From an uncultured Adlercreutzia sp. (GTDB lineage: Bacteria; Actinomycetota; Coriobacteriia; Coriobacteriales; Eggerthellaceae), in contig CAJUSP010000007.1 in assembly GCA_910589165.1 (NCBI GenBank), positions 1 through 64,000 of the forward strand: a DNA stretch of 64,000 nucleotides. The letters are read 5' to 3'. The notes under the pieces were generated by a model. It saw nothing but the letters and a program-made list of their open reading frames with translations. It was not told where the DNA came from and searched no databases. Positions within the stretch are counted from its first letter, which is position 1. The number at the start of each line of letters is the position of its first letter. Below are positions 43,132-52,431 of this stretch, one piece after another. A program made the translations under genes and the position numbers.

Positions 43132-44295
43132 CTAGCGCTGGATGGGATCGTCGGAAATCGGCTTCGACGAGGTAACCGGCGGCGCGGACGAGGCGTCGGC
43201 GTACTTCTTCTCGAGGTCGTCAAGCGCCGAGTCCTCGAAGGTTTCCAGCGGCGTGTTCAAAATCTGCTCCATCCGCTCAGCCTCGCGCTGCTTGGCCTGC
43301 TGACGGCGGCGAACCAGAACGAACACCACGACGGCGACGATTATGACAGCCGCGCACCCCGCCACAATCGGCCAAGGCGAAGGCGTTACCGACATGATGC
43401 GGTCAGCCGTGTCCGCAAACGCGTTGGAGAAAACTTCCTCCTCGGAAATGTTGTAGTCCTGGTAGTGCTTCCACAAATAGTCGGCCAACACCTCGGCCGC
43501 TTCGTCGTCCATCACCGTGCGCGCCGACGAACCCGCCCAATACCCCGCGTTGAAACCGCCTTGGTTGTTGTCGCAGAACACCAGCAGGAAATGGGTATCG
43601 TCGCTGAACAGCTGGGTGTAAAGCTGCTGAGCCATGTCGGTCAGCTGCGAGGTGGAGGTGACGCTGCCGTTGGGCAGGATATACACATAGGGCCACACGC
43701 CCGTTTCCTCATAGAAGTGGCGCATACCCTTTTGCAGCACTGCGGTGTTGTGAACCCAGTCACCATCTTCATCGGTAAAGTAGCCCGTTTCCTGGGCCTG
43801 TCCGGGAGCAAGCGCCGTGCGTTCCACGGTAGAAGCTGCCACGGAGCTCGTCGTGCAGCCTCCACTGCCCAAGGCCATGAAAAGGAACACAACGAGGAAG
43901 AAAGCCGCAACGATGATGAAGATGGTGCCGCAGCCGCTGTTCGGCGATTTCCCTTGAGGCGCACCGGGCTGCTGGCCGTTGCCCGAACCGGGCTGCTGGG
44001 GCCCTTGCGGCATTTGCGGGGGCACGCCACCGCCGCTGGAACCGCCGCTACGACTCGACCCCATGAGGCCGCCGAGGAAACCGCCCCAGAAGCTGCTGCC
44101 CCCGAAGCCTCCTCCGTAGTAGCCACCAGGGTATCCACCGAAACTAGGGCCCGACGAGCGACCGCCCCCGAAGCTGGAACCGCCGGATCGGCCCCCGGAA
44201 CGAGGCCCGCGGGAGAACCCGCCGCCTCCGCCGAAGCCGCCCGAGAAACCGCCGCCTCCGCCGCCGAAGCTTCCTCCCCCGCCTGATCTACCCAT
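43132..44295 (-). CDS. Glycine-rich TPM-domain membrane protein
   Basis: 387 residues. Residues 1-95 are a Gly/Ser/Phe-rich low-complexity region (GGSFGGGGGGFSGGFGG type). A membrane helix follows (~residues 125-145). An extracellular TPM-type domain (~175-285) includes GVWPYVYILPNGSV and FSDDTHFLLVFCDNNQGGFN. A second helix precedes a cytosolic coiled tail with LDDLEKKYADAS. TPM domains have a phosphatase-like fold and occur in envelope maintenance. Location upstream of pspA supports an envelope-stress role. Confidence 0.75.
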   Translation of the reverse strand: MGRSGGGGSFGGGGGGFSGGFGGGGGFSRGPRSGGRSGGSSFGGGRSSGPSFGGYPGGYYGGGFGGSSFWGGFLGGLMGSSRSGGSSGGGVPPQMPQGPQQPGSGNGQQPGAPQGKSPNSGCGTIFIIVAAFFLVVFLFMALGSGGCTTSSVAASTVERTALAPGQAQETGYFTDEDGDWVHNTAVLQKGMRHFYEETGVWPYVYILPNGSVTSTSQLTDMAQQLYTQLFSDDTHFLLVFCDNNQGGFNAGYWAGSSARTVMDDEAAEVLADYLWKHYQDYNISEEEVFSNAFADTADRIMSVTPSPWPIVAGCAAVIIVAVVVFVLVRRRQQAKQREAERMEQILNTPLETFEDSALDDLEKKYADASSAPPVTSSKPISDDPIQR

Positions 44296-44372
44296 AGTTC
44301 CTTCTTTCAGCTCTTATCAATTCGCAGGTTCGCCCAAGGAAGTCAGCGAGGTTCCGACCCATGCGAACGAAT

Positions 44373-44843
44373 CTACTTCACAATCAGGACAGGCACGTTG
44401 GTCTTGTGCAGCACCGAATAGCAGACGCTGCCGAGCATGCCGCGCACGGCGCCCAGGCCGCGATGGCCCATGACGATGCAGTCGTAGCCGCCCTCGCTGG
44501 CGTACGCCGTAATGGAGTCGTGGGGCGACCCGTTCACCACCGCGATGCCCACGCCGGCGCGATCGCCCACGATAGGCGCAATGTTCTCGGCGATGGCGTC
44601 GGTGTCGGCCTTGATGGCCTCGTTCTCCACCTCGGAGATGACGTCCATGTCCATGGTGTCGCCCATGACGCCGGACATGCGCGAGGCAATCTTGAAGGTT
44701 TCCGCATTGAAATCGTGCCAGTCGACCACCGACAGCACGGTGATTTCCGCATCGGGCACGCCCGCCGCCAAATCGAGCGCCGCGTTCAGGGCGTTCTGGG
44801 CCGGTTCGGACTTGTCGTAGGGAACGAGAATCTTCTTATACAT
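44373..44843 (-). CDS. Universal stress protein (UspA family)
   Basis: 156 residues. It begins YKKILVPYDKSEPAQNAL and ends with the ATP-binding G-2X-G-9X-G pattern in MGHRGLGAVRGMLGS, so it probably binds ATP. LSVVDWHDF and GIAVVNGSPHD complete the alpha/beta fold. Single gene. Confidence 0.93.
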   Translation of the reverse strand: MYKKILVPYDKSEPAQNALNAALDLAAGVPDAEITVLSVVDWHDFNAETFKIASRMSGVMGDTMDMDVISEVENEAIKADTDAIAENIAPIVGDRAGVGIAVVNGSPHDSITAYASEGGYDCIVMGHRGLGAVRGMLGSVCYSVLHKTNVPVLIVK

Positions 44844-44964
44844 GAGGAAACCTCCTATTCCTAAGCAGCTGCATCATTTTAACACTGCGCACGAGCCCCC
44901 TCTCATACTGTAAATCCCACGTAACATCAGGGATGCGCCCAAGGAAGCCGGGGCGAACGGAACA

Positions 44965-46617
44965 CTATCGTGGCTCTTCGTTGTTCAGCAGCCGGTGGCG
45001 CGAGGCCATGATGCGCACGATGGTGTACACCCCCAACACGAAGGCGCCCAAATATCCCAGCACGCCCAGGAGGGGAACGCCCAGGAACTGCGGCTGCATG
45101 TTAGTGGTGCACAGGATGGAAGAGCCCAAAAACAGCCCCGCCGACAGCAGCGCCAGCGACAGGCGCCCCACCGAGGCGTACACCGTGGCCAGCACCCGCG
45201 ACGTCACATCGACGCTGCCGTTCACCTTGATCTGCCCGCGATCGATCATTTCCAGCGTGTGGGAAAGCTGCGTCGGCAGCTTCGCCATGGCCTCGGCCGA
45301 CTCCGTGCCGGCAATGGCCAGGTTCACCAGACGCTGGGCGACGTTCTTCGGGTCGCCCTGCTGGGCGATCACGTGCTTCGACACAATTTCAATCACGCTA
45401 ATATCGGGCGCGATCTGCGCAATGACCCCTTCGATGGTTACGAATCCGCGGGCGAGCATCGTCACCGACGAGTTCGCCACCATGTTCTGGCTGCGCAGAA
45501 GCTCGATCACTTCGGTGAGCACGGCGCCCACGTTGATGTCGCGCAGCTCGGCGGTGCTGTATTCGGAAAGCAGGCGGGAAAGGTCGTCGAGCAACGCCCC
45601 GTGGTCAACCGGGCCCACTACGTGAACAAGCCCCGTCAGGGCCTCCATCAGCAGATAGGCACTGTTCGTGGCCACCGCCGTGAACGCCTTGCCCACGAGC
45701 ATCCGCTCGGAGGCGGTAAGGCTGCCCACCATGCCCAGGTCAATCCACACGACGTCCCCGTCGCGCACGAGAATATTGCCCGGGTGCGGATCGGCGTGGA
45801 AGAACCCGTTGTCGAGCACCTGGGTCACGTAGCTTTGGCAGACGCGCCGCGCCAGCGCGGACACGTCCACGTCCTCAGCGCGCAGCTTGGCGGTGTCGGA
45901 GATTTCCACCCCCTGCACGAATTCCATGACGAGCACGGAATCGGTGGAGTACTGCGGATAGGGCACCGGGGAGGTGACGCCCTGCTCATCGGCGATTTCC
46001 TTATGGAAGCGCACGAGGTTGGAAAGCTCGATGGTGAAGTTCACCTCGTTGGCCGTGGTGCGTTCGATTTCCTCCACGAAGCCCTCGAGGGACAGCAGAA
46101 TGTCGCGGTGGGCGTTGCTCACGAGCTCGCCGGTGGCAATGAGGTGCTTCATGAGCATGATGTCTTCGGCCATAGACTCGGCCACGCCCGGGCGGCGCAC
46201 CTTCACAGCCACCACGGTGCCGTCGAGCAGCGTGGCCTTGTGCACCTGGGCGATAGAGGCGGCGCCGAGCGGTACGGGGTCGATAGAGGCGAACACCGTA
46301 TGCCACGAGGCACCATAGGCTTTGTCGATCTGCTCGACCACCGTGGGGAACGGCATAGGGTCGGCGTCGTCGCGCAGCTTCTCGAAGGCGTCGCAGTAGG
46401 CCTTGGGCAAAAGGTCGGACCGGTTCGAGGCCAGCTGGCCGATTTTCACGTAGGTGGGGCCGAGGGCCTGCAGCACCTCCACGGCGCGTTCCGGCGTAAG
46501 GCCAGACAGCACGTGGTACTCGTGCATAATGTGCAGGATCTGGTTCATGCGCTTGTGCGATGTCTTGTCCTGCACGCTGATTTTCGCCAGCTTCATGAAG
46601 TCTTGGAACGTAGCCAT
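44965..46617 (-). CDS. AarF/ABC1/UbiB-family atypical kinase
   Basis: 550 residues. Family landmarks are YVKIGQLASNRSDLLP (KxGQ), PLGAASIAQVHKA (Ala-rich loop), VAVKVRRPGV (catalytic Lys), FFHADPHPGNILV and WIDLGMVG. Two C-terminal membrane helices are present. UbiB/AarF members support quinone synthesis or lipid handling; with men genes in the same window, a menaquinone-related role is plausible but not shown. The start at 46617 follows GAGAGGAG; a further upstream frame is ignored. Confidence 0.88.
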   Translation of the reverse strand: MATFQDFMKLAKISVQDKTSHKRMNQILHIMHEYHVLSGLTPERAVEVLQALGPTYVKIGQLASNRSDLLPKAYCDAFEKLRDDADPMPFPTVVEQIDKAYGASWHTVFASIDPVPLGAASIAQVHKATLLDGTVVAVKVRRPGVAESMAEDIMLMKHLIATGELVSNAHRDILLSLEGFVEEIERTTANEVNFTIELSNLVRFHKEIADEQGVTSPVPYPQYSTDSVLVMEFVQGVEISDTAKLRAEDVDVSALARRVCQSYVTQVLDNGFFHADPHPGNILVRDGDVVWIDLGMVGSLTASERMLVGKAFTAVATNSAYLLMEALTGLVHVVGPVDHGALLDDLSRLLSEYSTAELRDINVGAVLTEVIELLRSQNMVANSSVTMLARGFVTIEGVIAQIAPDISVIEIVSKHVIAQQGDPKNVAQRLVNLAIAGTESAEAMAKLPTQLSHTLEMIDRGQIKVNGSVDVTSRVLATVYASVGRLSLALLSAGLFLGSSILCTTNMQPQFLGVPLLGVLGYLGAFVLGVYTIVRIMASRHRLLNNEEPR

Positions 46618-46974
46618 GGGGCGCGTCTCCTCTCGTCTCGCCCCATGGTACCGTGGGCAACGCCAAGGCGCCCCATCATCAATTGACCTGCCATCAACCC
46701 GTTTAACGGGCACCGTCCCACCACGCGCGTTCCCCTTGGCGCGCTGGGCGCAAGGCGCTGTGACGATTGCGTAAGGTTGGGGGCTTGTTGACTTTTGGGC
46801 ACAACGTTTATGGCAAAATATGCGGATGTGCATTTGAACGAAGCTCGGCTAGCGGGCCTTCTGCGGCGCGCCGGCGGCACGGGAAAGCAAGCCCGGCCTC
46901 GGCAGCGAACGCAGGCAGCCGCAAGCCAGGCACACGGAAACGCAGCTTAAACACGCAAGAACAAGGAGAAGCAC
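46618..46974. other. Divergent intergenic region upstream of fhaA
   Basis: About 357 bases between the AarF kinase and fhaA. A TTGACT hexamer at 46788-46793 faces fhaA, but the -10 is unclear. No conserved frame, tRNA or repeat was recognised. It should carry the promoters of both units. Confidence 0.4.
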
Positions 46975-47826
46975 ATGGGACTCCTCTCAAAATTCGAAGG
47001 CAAGATGGAAGACACCGTGGAGGGCGCCGCTGATCGCATGGGCGCCGTGCCGCTGTCTCCCGTGCAAATTGCCAAGAAGGCCGAGAAGCAGATGCGCCGC
47101 GAGAAAATGGTCGGCGCAGGCAAGCAGTACGCCCCCACGCTTTACACCGTGCTCGTAAACGCCGACGACGACCGGCGCCTTTTGGGCTACTACCCCACGC
47201 TGGCCGGCGAAACCGAAACCTACCTGTCCGCGAAGGCCGCCGAGCAGGGGCTCGTCATGGATGGCCAGCCGCTCGTGCGCTTCATCGTCGACGACGACCT
47301 GCGCCACGGCAAGTTCGACGTCATCGCCGAAATGGTGGCCTCGCCGCTCGTCGAGCAGCTGCGCCAGGAGGAATACGCCCGCTACGGCATCATGAACCCC
47401 GCCGGCTCGCGCATGGCGCCCGCGCCTGCTCCCGCGGCCGGCTACGGCTACGCGGCCCCCGCCCCGGCCCCGGCCGCCGCGCCCGGCTACGACATGGCCG
47501 ACGAGTACGTGGAAGACGACTACTACGCCGACGACGAGCCGCGCCAGGCCTACATTTACGACATCACCAACGACCGCGCCTTCACGCTGCCCGGCCAGGC
47601 CGAGACCATCGGGCGCGAGTCGAAGAACGACATCGTCATCCCCGACATCAACGTGTCCCGCGTCCACGCGGAAATCCGCCAAGACGAATCGGGCGCCTGG
47701 ATCCTCACCGACCTGGGCTCCACCAACGGGACCTTCGTGAACGGCCGCCAGATTAAGTCGACGGCCCTGCACGACGCCGACCGCATCATCGTCGGCACCA
47801 CCAACCTCGAGTTCCAGCTCATTTAG
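46975..47826 (+). CDS. fhaA: FhaA: DUF3662 and FHA domain protein
   Basis: 283 residues. The N-terminal ~130 residues are the DUF3662/FhaA region (MGLLSKFEGKMEDTVEGA, YTVLVNADD). An Ala/Pro/Tyr linker follows, and a C-terminal FHA domain has TIGRESKNDIVIPDINVSR and LGSTNGTFVNGRQI. FhaA recognises phosphothreonine on PknB-family kinases and MviN in Actinobacteria, controlling peptidoglycan synthesis. It opens a five-gene operon. Confidence 0.93.
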   Translation: MGLLSKFEGKMEDTVEGAADRMGAVPLSPVQIAKKAEKQMRREKMVGAGKQYAPTLYTVLVNADDDRRLLGYYPTLAGETETYLSAKAAEQGLVMDGQPLVRFIVDDDLRHGKFDVIAEMVASPLVEQLRQEEYARYGIMNPAGSRMAPAPAPAAGYGYAAPAPAPAAAPGYDMADEYVEDDYYADDEPRQAYIYDITNDRAFTLPGQAETIGRESKNDIVIPDINVSRVHAEIRQDESGAWILTDLGSTNGTFVNGRQIKSTALHDADRIIVGTTNLEFQLI

Positions 47827-47859
47827 CGCGCCCGCGCACCCGAGCTCTAGGAGGACACG

Positions 47860-48273
47860 GTGATCGACCTCGTTCTGCTTATCGCGCGCCTGCTGTTTGT
47901 GGCGCTGCTGTATCTGTTTCTGTTCGCCATCATGCGCACGGGCATCGGCATGGTCAAAGGCTCCCGCAAGAAGGAGCGCGGCTGGACCGTGTCGGTGGAA
48001 CGCGGCCCGAAAGAGCTGCGCGGCGTGTCCATTGCCGTGCACGGGCCGGTTATCGTGGGGCGCTCGCCGGGGGCTGACATTGTCATCGGCGCCGGCTACG
48101 TGTCGGGGCGCCACGCCCGCTTCCAGCTGATGGGCCAGAACCTGTTCGTGGAAGATTTGGGCTCGAAGAACGGCACCGCCGTGAACGGGCGCCCGGTCAC
48201 CGAGCCGGTGGCGCTGCGCAATAAGGATCTCGTCACCATCGGCGACGTGGATATTCGAGTGAGGAACCAGTAA
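47860..48273 (+). CDS. fhaB: FhaB: membrane-anchored FHA domain protein
   Basis: 137 residues. One N-terminal membrane helix is followed by an FHA domain with VIVGRSPGADIVIGAGYVSG and DLGSKNGTAVNGRPV. The start is GTG after TAGGAGGACAC. The stop codon overlaps the next ATG (TAATG). It is the counterpart of mycobacterial FhaB/FipA. Confidence 0.92.
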   Translation: MIDLVLLIARLLFVALLYLFLFAIMRTGIGMVKGSRKKERGWTVSVERGPKELRGVSIAVHGPVIVGRSPGADIVIGAGYVSGRHARFQLMGQNLFVEDLGSKNGTAVNGRPVTEPVALRNKDLVTIGDVDIRVRNQ

Positions 48274-49547
48274 TGGCGCGGGCAGGACGCAAGCGCTCGG
48301 GCGCCACCTTCGGCAGCCGCACCGATGTGGGCTGCGTGCGCGAGCACAATGAAGACTCGCTGGCCGTGGCGCCGCCGCTGTACGTGGTGTGCGACGGCAT
48401 GGGCGGCCACGCGGCCGGGGAAGTGGCCTCGGAAATTGCTGTGAACGTTATCACCGAGCGGGCGCCGGACCACCCCGACGCCGCTGCGCTCGGCCAGGCG
48501 GTGGAAGAGGCGAACTTAGCCATCATCCGCGCCGCCAACGAGGGCGTGGGGCGCGCCGGCATGGGCTGCACCTGCACCGCCGCGCTGCTCGAGAAGGAGC
48601 GCCTGGTGCTGGCCCAGGTGGGCGATTCCCGAGCCTACCTGCTGCACAACGGCGAGATGCAGCAACTCACCCGCGACCATTCCCTGGTGGCCGACCTTAT
48701 TGAAGCTGGCCAGATCACCGAGGCCGAGGCCCGCGTGCATCCCCAGCGGTCGGTTATCACCCGCGCCCTGGGATCTGACCCGCGCACCCAGCCCGATCTG
48801 TTCGAAATCAACGTGGAAACGGGCGATCGCCTGCTGCTGTGCTCCGACGGACTTTCCACCATGCTGGAAGACGACCAAATCGCCAAAATCCTCGCCAGCA
48901 ACCCGGACCCGCAGCGCTGCGCCGCCCAGCTGGTGAACGAGGCCGTGGCCCGCGGCGGCTACGACAACGTCACCGTCATCGTGGTGGACGTGACCGGCCT
49001 GGCCGTGGAACGCCAGCGCAAGATGACCCGCAAGAGCATTGCCACCGCCATCATGCTGGTGCTGCTGCTGGCGGCCATTCTGGCGGCCTGCGCCTACGGG
49101 TTCACCTACCTGTCGTCGAATTCCGCCTACCTGGTGGAACAAGACGGGAAGGTGGCCATTTACCAGGGCGTTCCCGGCGATGTGTTCGGGCTTTCCGCCA
49201 ACGAGCTGGTACGCGTCACCGACGTGGCGACCGACGACCTACAGCCCGGCACGGCGAACCGCCTGCGCGACGAGGGCATTAAGGTAGAAGGCGTGGAAGC
49301 GGCCGAGAACCTGGTGGCTGAATACGAGAACGAAATTGCCGAGCGCAAGGCGGCCGAAGCCGAGGCCGCCGCGGCGGCTGCCGAAGCGAACAAGCCGGCC
49401 GACGAGGGCTCCGATAAGAACGCCACAACCCAGCCCGACGCCGGCGCGCCAAAGGATACCGGCACCGCGACGAAGGATTCCTCTGCGGAAGGCTCCGCTG
49501 ACGCAGCGGGCGCCGGACGCTCCACGGCCAACGACACGACGAGGTGA
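48273..49547 (+). CDS. pstP: PP2C-family Ser/Thr phosphatase (PstP-like)
   Basis: 424 residues. The PP2C catalytic core (~1-245) has RTDVGCVREHNEDS, VVCDGMGGHAAGE (metal aspartates) and LCSDGLSTML. A membrane helix (~255-280) is followed by an extracytoplasmic region rich in Ala/Glu and a Thr/Ser/Asp tail. It reverses PknB phosphorylation. Overlaps fhaB by one base and ends four bases before the SEDS-PBP gene. Confidence 0.94.
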   Translation: MARAGRKRSGATFGSRTDVGCVREHNEDSLAVAPPLYVVCDGMGGHAAGEVASEIAVNVITERAPDHPDAAALGQAVEEANLAIIRAANEGVGRAGMGCTCTAALLEKERLVLAQVGDSRAYLLHNGEMQQLTRDHSLVADLIEAGQITEAEARVHPQRSVITRALGSDPRTQPDLFEINVETGDRLLLCSDGLSTMLEDDQIAKILASNPDPQRCAAQLVNEAVARGGYDNVTVIVVDVTGLAVERQRKMTRKSIATAIMLVLLLAAILAACAYGFTYLSSNSAYLVEQDGKVAIYQGVPGDVFGLSANELVRVTDVATDDLQPGTANRLRDEGIKVEGVEAAENLVAEYENEIAERKAAEAEAAAAAAEANKPADEGSDKNATTQPDAGAPKDTGTATKDSSAEGSADAAGAGRSTANDTTR

Positions 49548-49551
49548 CCCG

Positions 49552-52350
49552 ATGACTCGGCGCAACATCGAGCTGCTGCTTCTGGTTATTGCCTCGCCCA
49601 TTGTCATCGTGCTGTTCGCGATGTTGGTGGTTACCGGCGGCCAAGAGCTATCGTTTACCACCCTGGGCGTGCCCCTGGGCATTTTCGCGGCGTTCATCGC
49701 GGCCCATATCGCCGTGCGTTTTCTGGCGCCAGCGGCCGACCCGGCCATTCTGCCCATCACCTTCGCGCTTTCGGGCATTGGCATCGCGTTCGTCACGCGC
49801 ATTCTGCCCGATAAGGCGGTCAACCAGCTGATCTGGCTGTTCTTGGCCGTGGGCGTCATGATTGTGGTGCTGGCCGTGGTGCGCAACCTCGACAAGCTGG
49901 CGAACTACAAGTACACCCTCATGGTGCTGGGCATTCTGCTGCTGCTGGCGCCTATGCTGCCCGTCATCGGCTACGAATCCGGCGGCGGCCAGCTGTGGCT
50001 GAAGTTCGGCAGCTTCACTTTCCAGCCGGGCGAAATTGCGAAGATCCTCATTGTGTTCTTCATTGCGGCGTACCTGGCGGCCAACCGCGAAATGCTATCG
50101 GTGTTCACGTGGAAGGTGGGGCCTCTGTGGCTGCCGAGCCCGGCCACGCTGCTGCCCCTTATTGTCATGTGGGCGCTGGCCTTCGTAGTGGTCGTGCTGG
50201 AGAAGGACCTGGGCCTGGCCCTTGTGCTGTTCTCGGTGTTCGTCATCATGCTGTACGTGGCCACGGGCAAGAAGCTGTACCTGGTGGTGTCCATCGGGCT
50301 GGCGGCCATCGCGGCCGTGGCGCTCTACGGCATGATGGGCCACGTGCAGGCCCGCGTAGCCATTTGGCTCGACCCCTTCGCCGACGCCCAGGGGGCGGGC
50401 TTCCAGCTGGTGCAGTCCATCTACTCCATTGCCGACGGCGACCTGTTCGGCCAGGGCATCGGGCGCGGCATGGGCGGCAACCCCATCGCCGAAGGCGGCA
50501 TTCCCGTTGCGGAAAGCGACTTCATCTTCCCGGTTATCGCCGAGGAGACGGGCCTGCTCGGCGCGGCCGGCGTGCTGCTGCTGTACCTGTGCTTCGCCAT
50601 TCGCGGCGTGGTGACGGCGGCACGGGCGAAATCCGACGTCAGCTCGTTCACCGCCGTAGGCCTGACCTCGATCATCGTGCTGCAGGCGTTCATCATCGTC
50701 GGCGGCGTGACGCGGCTCATTCCGCTGACGGGCATCACCCTGCCCTTCATCAGCCAGGGCGGTTCGTCGCTCATTGCCAGCTTCATTATCGTCGGCTGCC
50801 TGCTGCGCTGCGGCGACGAGGGCACCGGCGTCGGTTCGGAAATGCGCCAGACCGGGGCCATCGGCGCCCACGGGGCCCACGGCGCAACCGATTCCGTACT
50901 CGGGCGCGTGGCGCTGGGCCGTCGCCTGACGGGCACCATGATGATTTACTCCGTGCTGTTCGCGGTGCTGGTGGCGAACCTCACCTACCTTATGATCATC
51001 AAGGCACCGGAGTACCAGAACATGCCGGCCAACAACCACACCATGGTGCGCGAGGCCAAGATGGAACGGGGCACCATCTCCACCGTCGACGGCACGGTGC
51101 TCGCCCAGTCGGTGCGCCAAGACGACGGCTCCTACGTGCGCGAATACCCCGCCGGCACCCTGGCGGCCCACGTGGTGGGCTACGCCTCCGAGCGCTTCGG
51201 TACCGCTGGCATCGAGGCGGCCTACAACGACACCCTGCGCGGCGAGCAGAACTTCGCCAGCTTCACCGACGTGGTGAATTCGCTGGCAGGCATTCAGGTG
51301 AAGGGCAACGACGTGGTGCTCACCATCGATTCCCGCATTCAGGAGGCGGCACAGAACGCGCTGGCCGGCCAGGTGGGCGCCGTGGTGGCCATGAACCCGG
51401 AAACCGGCGCCGTGTACGCCCTGGCCTCGTCGCCCACCTACGACGCCGCCGACTACGAGGCGCTGCTGACGGCGGCGGCCGAGGGCAATTCCGGCGACTC
51501 CTCCGAGCTGTTCAACCGCGCTACCCAGGCCCTGTACGCGCCGGGCTCCACCTTCAAGATGGTCACCCTGGCCGCCGCGCTGCAGGACGGCATCGCCAAG
51601 GCCGATTCGGAATACGACTCGCCCGGCGAGATGGACATCGGCAACGCGCCGGTGACCAACGTGAAGAAGCGCGACTACGGGAAAATTACGCTGGAGCAGG
51701 CCCTGTGGTACTCGTCGAACACGGTGTTCGGCCAGGTGGGCGTGCAGCTGGGGGCCGATTTGCTGGTGAACATGGCCTGCAGTTTCGGCTTCAACGAGCA
51801 GCTTTCCTTCGACCTGCCGCTGGCCATGTCGCTTATGCCCGACCCCGCGGAAATGACCGAGTGGGAAACCGCTTGGGCCGCCTGCGGCGAGCCGGTGGGC
51901 GAGCACGAGAGCCCGGCCGGCCCCCAGGCCACGGTCATGCAGATGGCGCTTGTGGGCTGCGCTATCGCCAACGAGGGCGCGCTCATGCAGCCCTACCTGG
52001 TGGACGGCATTTACAACGCCAACGGCGAGCGCGGCTTCTCGCCCATTCCCGTGAAGCTGAAGCAGGCCATCGACGCGGCCACGGCCCAAGAGGAAATTGA
52101 GATCATGAAGGGCGTGGTCACCGAAGGCACCGGCGGGAAGGCCGCCATCGACGGCGTGGCTGTAGCCGGCAAGACCGGCACCCACGAGCGCGGCGACGGC
52201 GACGACGACAGCTGGTTCGTGGGCCTGGCGCCTGCCGACGACCCGAAGGTGGTGGTGGCCGTGGCCATCGAGCGCGGCGAATCGGGCGCGGGTGCCGCTG
52301 CCGCCCACGACGTTCTGGAAACAGCCCTCGAAGTGACTGGGGCGCTGTAG
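49552..52350 (+). CDS. Natural SEDS glycosyltransferase-class B PBP fusion (FtsW/RodA + PbpA)
   Basis: 932 residues in one frame. Residues ~1-440 are a ten-helix SEDS polymerase with the GQGIGRGMGGNPIAEGGIPV loop, ESDFIFPVIAEE catalytic region and TGITLPFISQGGSS. A short linker leads to the PBP's own membrane helix (~465-485) and a class B transpeptidase: SxxK in APGSTFKMV (~666), SSN (~721) and KTG in AGKTGTHE (~873). In most bacteria these are two adjacent genes. The fusion ties polymerase and crosslinker 1:1. The start is ATG with GAGGTG upstream. The position between pstP and pknB matches rodA-pbpA in other Actinobacteria. Confidence 0.93.
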   Translation: MTRRNIELLLLVIASPIVIVLFAMLVVTGGQELSFTTLGVPLGIFAAFIAAHIAVRFLAPAADPAILPITFALSGIGIAFVTRILPDKAVNQLIWLFLAVGVMIVVLAVVRNLDKLANYKYTLMVLGILLLLAPMLPVIGYESGGGQLWLKFGSFTFQPGEIAKILIVFFIAAYLAANREMLSVFTWKVGPLWLPSPATLLPLIVMWALAFVVVVLEKDLGLALVLFSVFVIMLYVATGKKLYLVVSIGLAAIAAVALYGMMGHVQARVAIWLDPFADAQGAGFQLVQSIYSIADGDLFGQGIGRGMGGNPIAEGGIPVAESDFIFPVIAEETGLLGAAGVLLLYLCFAIRGVVTAARAKSDVSSFTAVGLTSIIVLQAFIIVGGVTRLIPLTGITLPFISQGGSSLIASFIIVGCLLRCGDEGTGVGSEMRQTGAIGAHGAHGATDSVLGRVALGRRLTGTMMIYSVLFAVLVANLTYLMIIKAPEYQNMPANNHTMVREAKMERGTISTVDGTVLAQSVRQDDGSYVREYPAGTLAAHVVGYASERFGTAGIEAAYNDTLRGEQNFASFTDVVNSLAGIQVKGNDVVLTIDSRIQEAAQNALAGQVGAVVAMNPETGAVYALASSPTYDAADYEALLTAAAEGNSGDSSELFNRATQALYAPGSTFKMVTLAAALQDGIAKADSEYDSPGEMDIGNAPVTNVKKRDYGKITLEQALWYSSNTVFGQVGVQLGADLLVNMACSFGFNEQLSFDLPLAMSLMPDPAEMTEWETAWAACGEPVGEHESPAGPQATVMQMALVGCAIANEGALMQPYLVDGIYNANGERGFSPIPVKLKQAIDAATAQEEIEIMKGVVTEGTGGKAAIDGVAVAGKTGTHERGDGDDDSWFVGLAPADDPKVVVAVAIERGESGAGAAAAHDVLETALEVTGAL

Positions 52351-52431
52351 TACAATGGCAAGACTCACGAGAGTTCGCAAAGAAACGAAACCGCAAACGC
52401 ACTCGAACGCGGAACTTTAAGGAGTATCAAC

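Noticed and set aside
47860..52350. Possible frameshift artefact joining SEDS and PBP
   Set aside because: The linker is in frame, codes a sensible hydrophilic stretch and the PBP keeps its own membrane helix. Codon usage is uniform across the join, so a real fusion is more likely.
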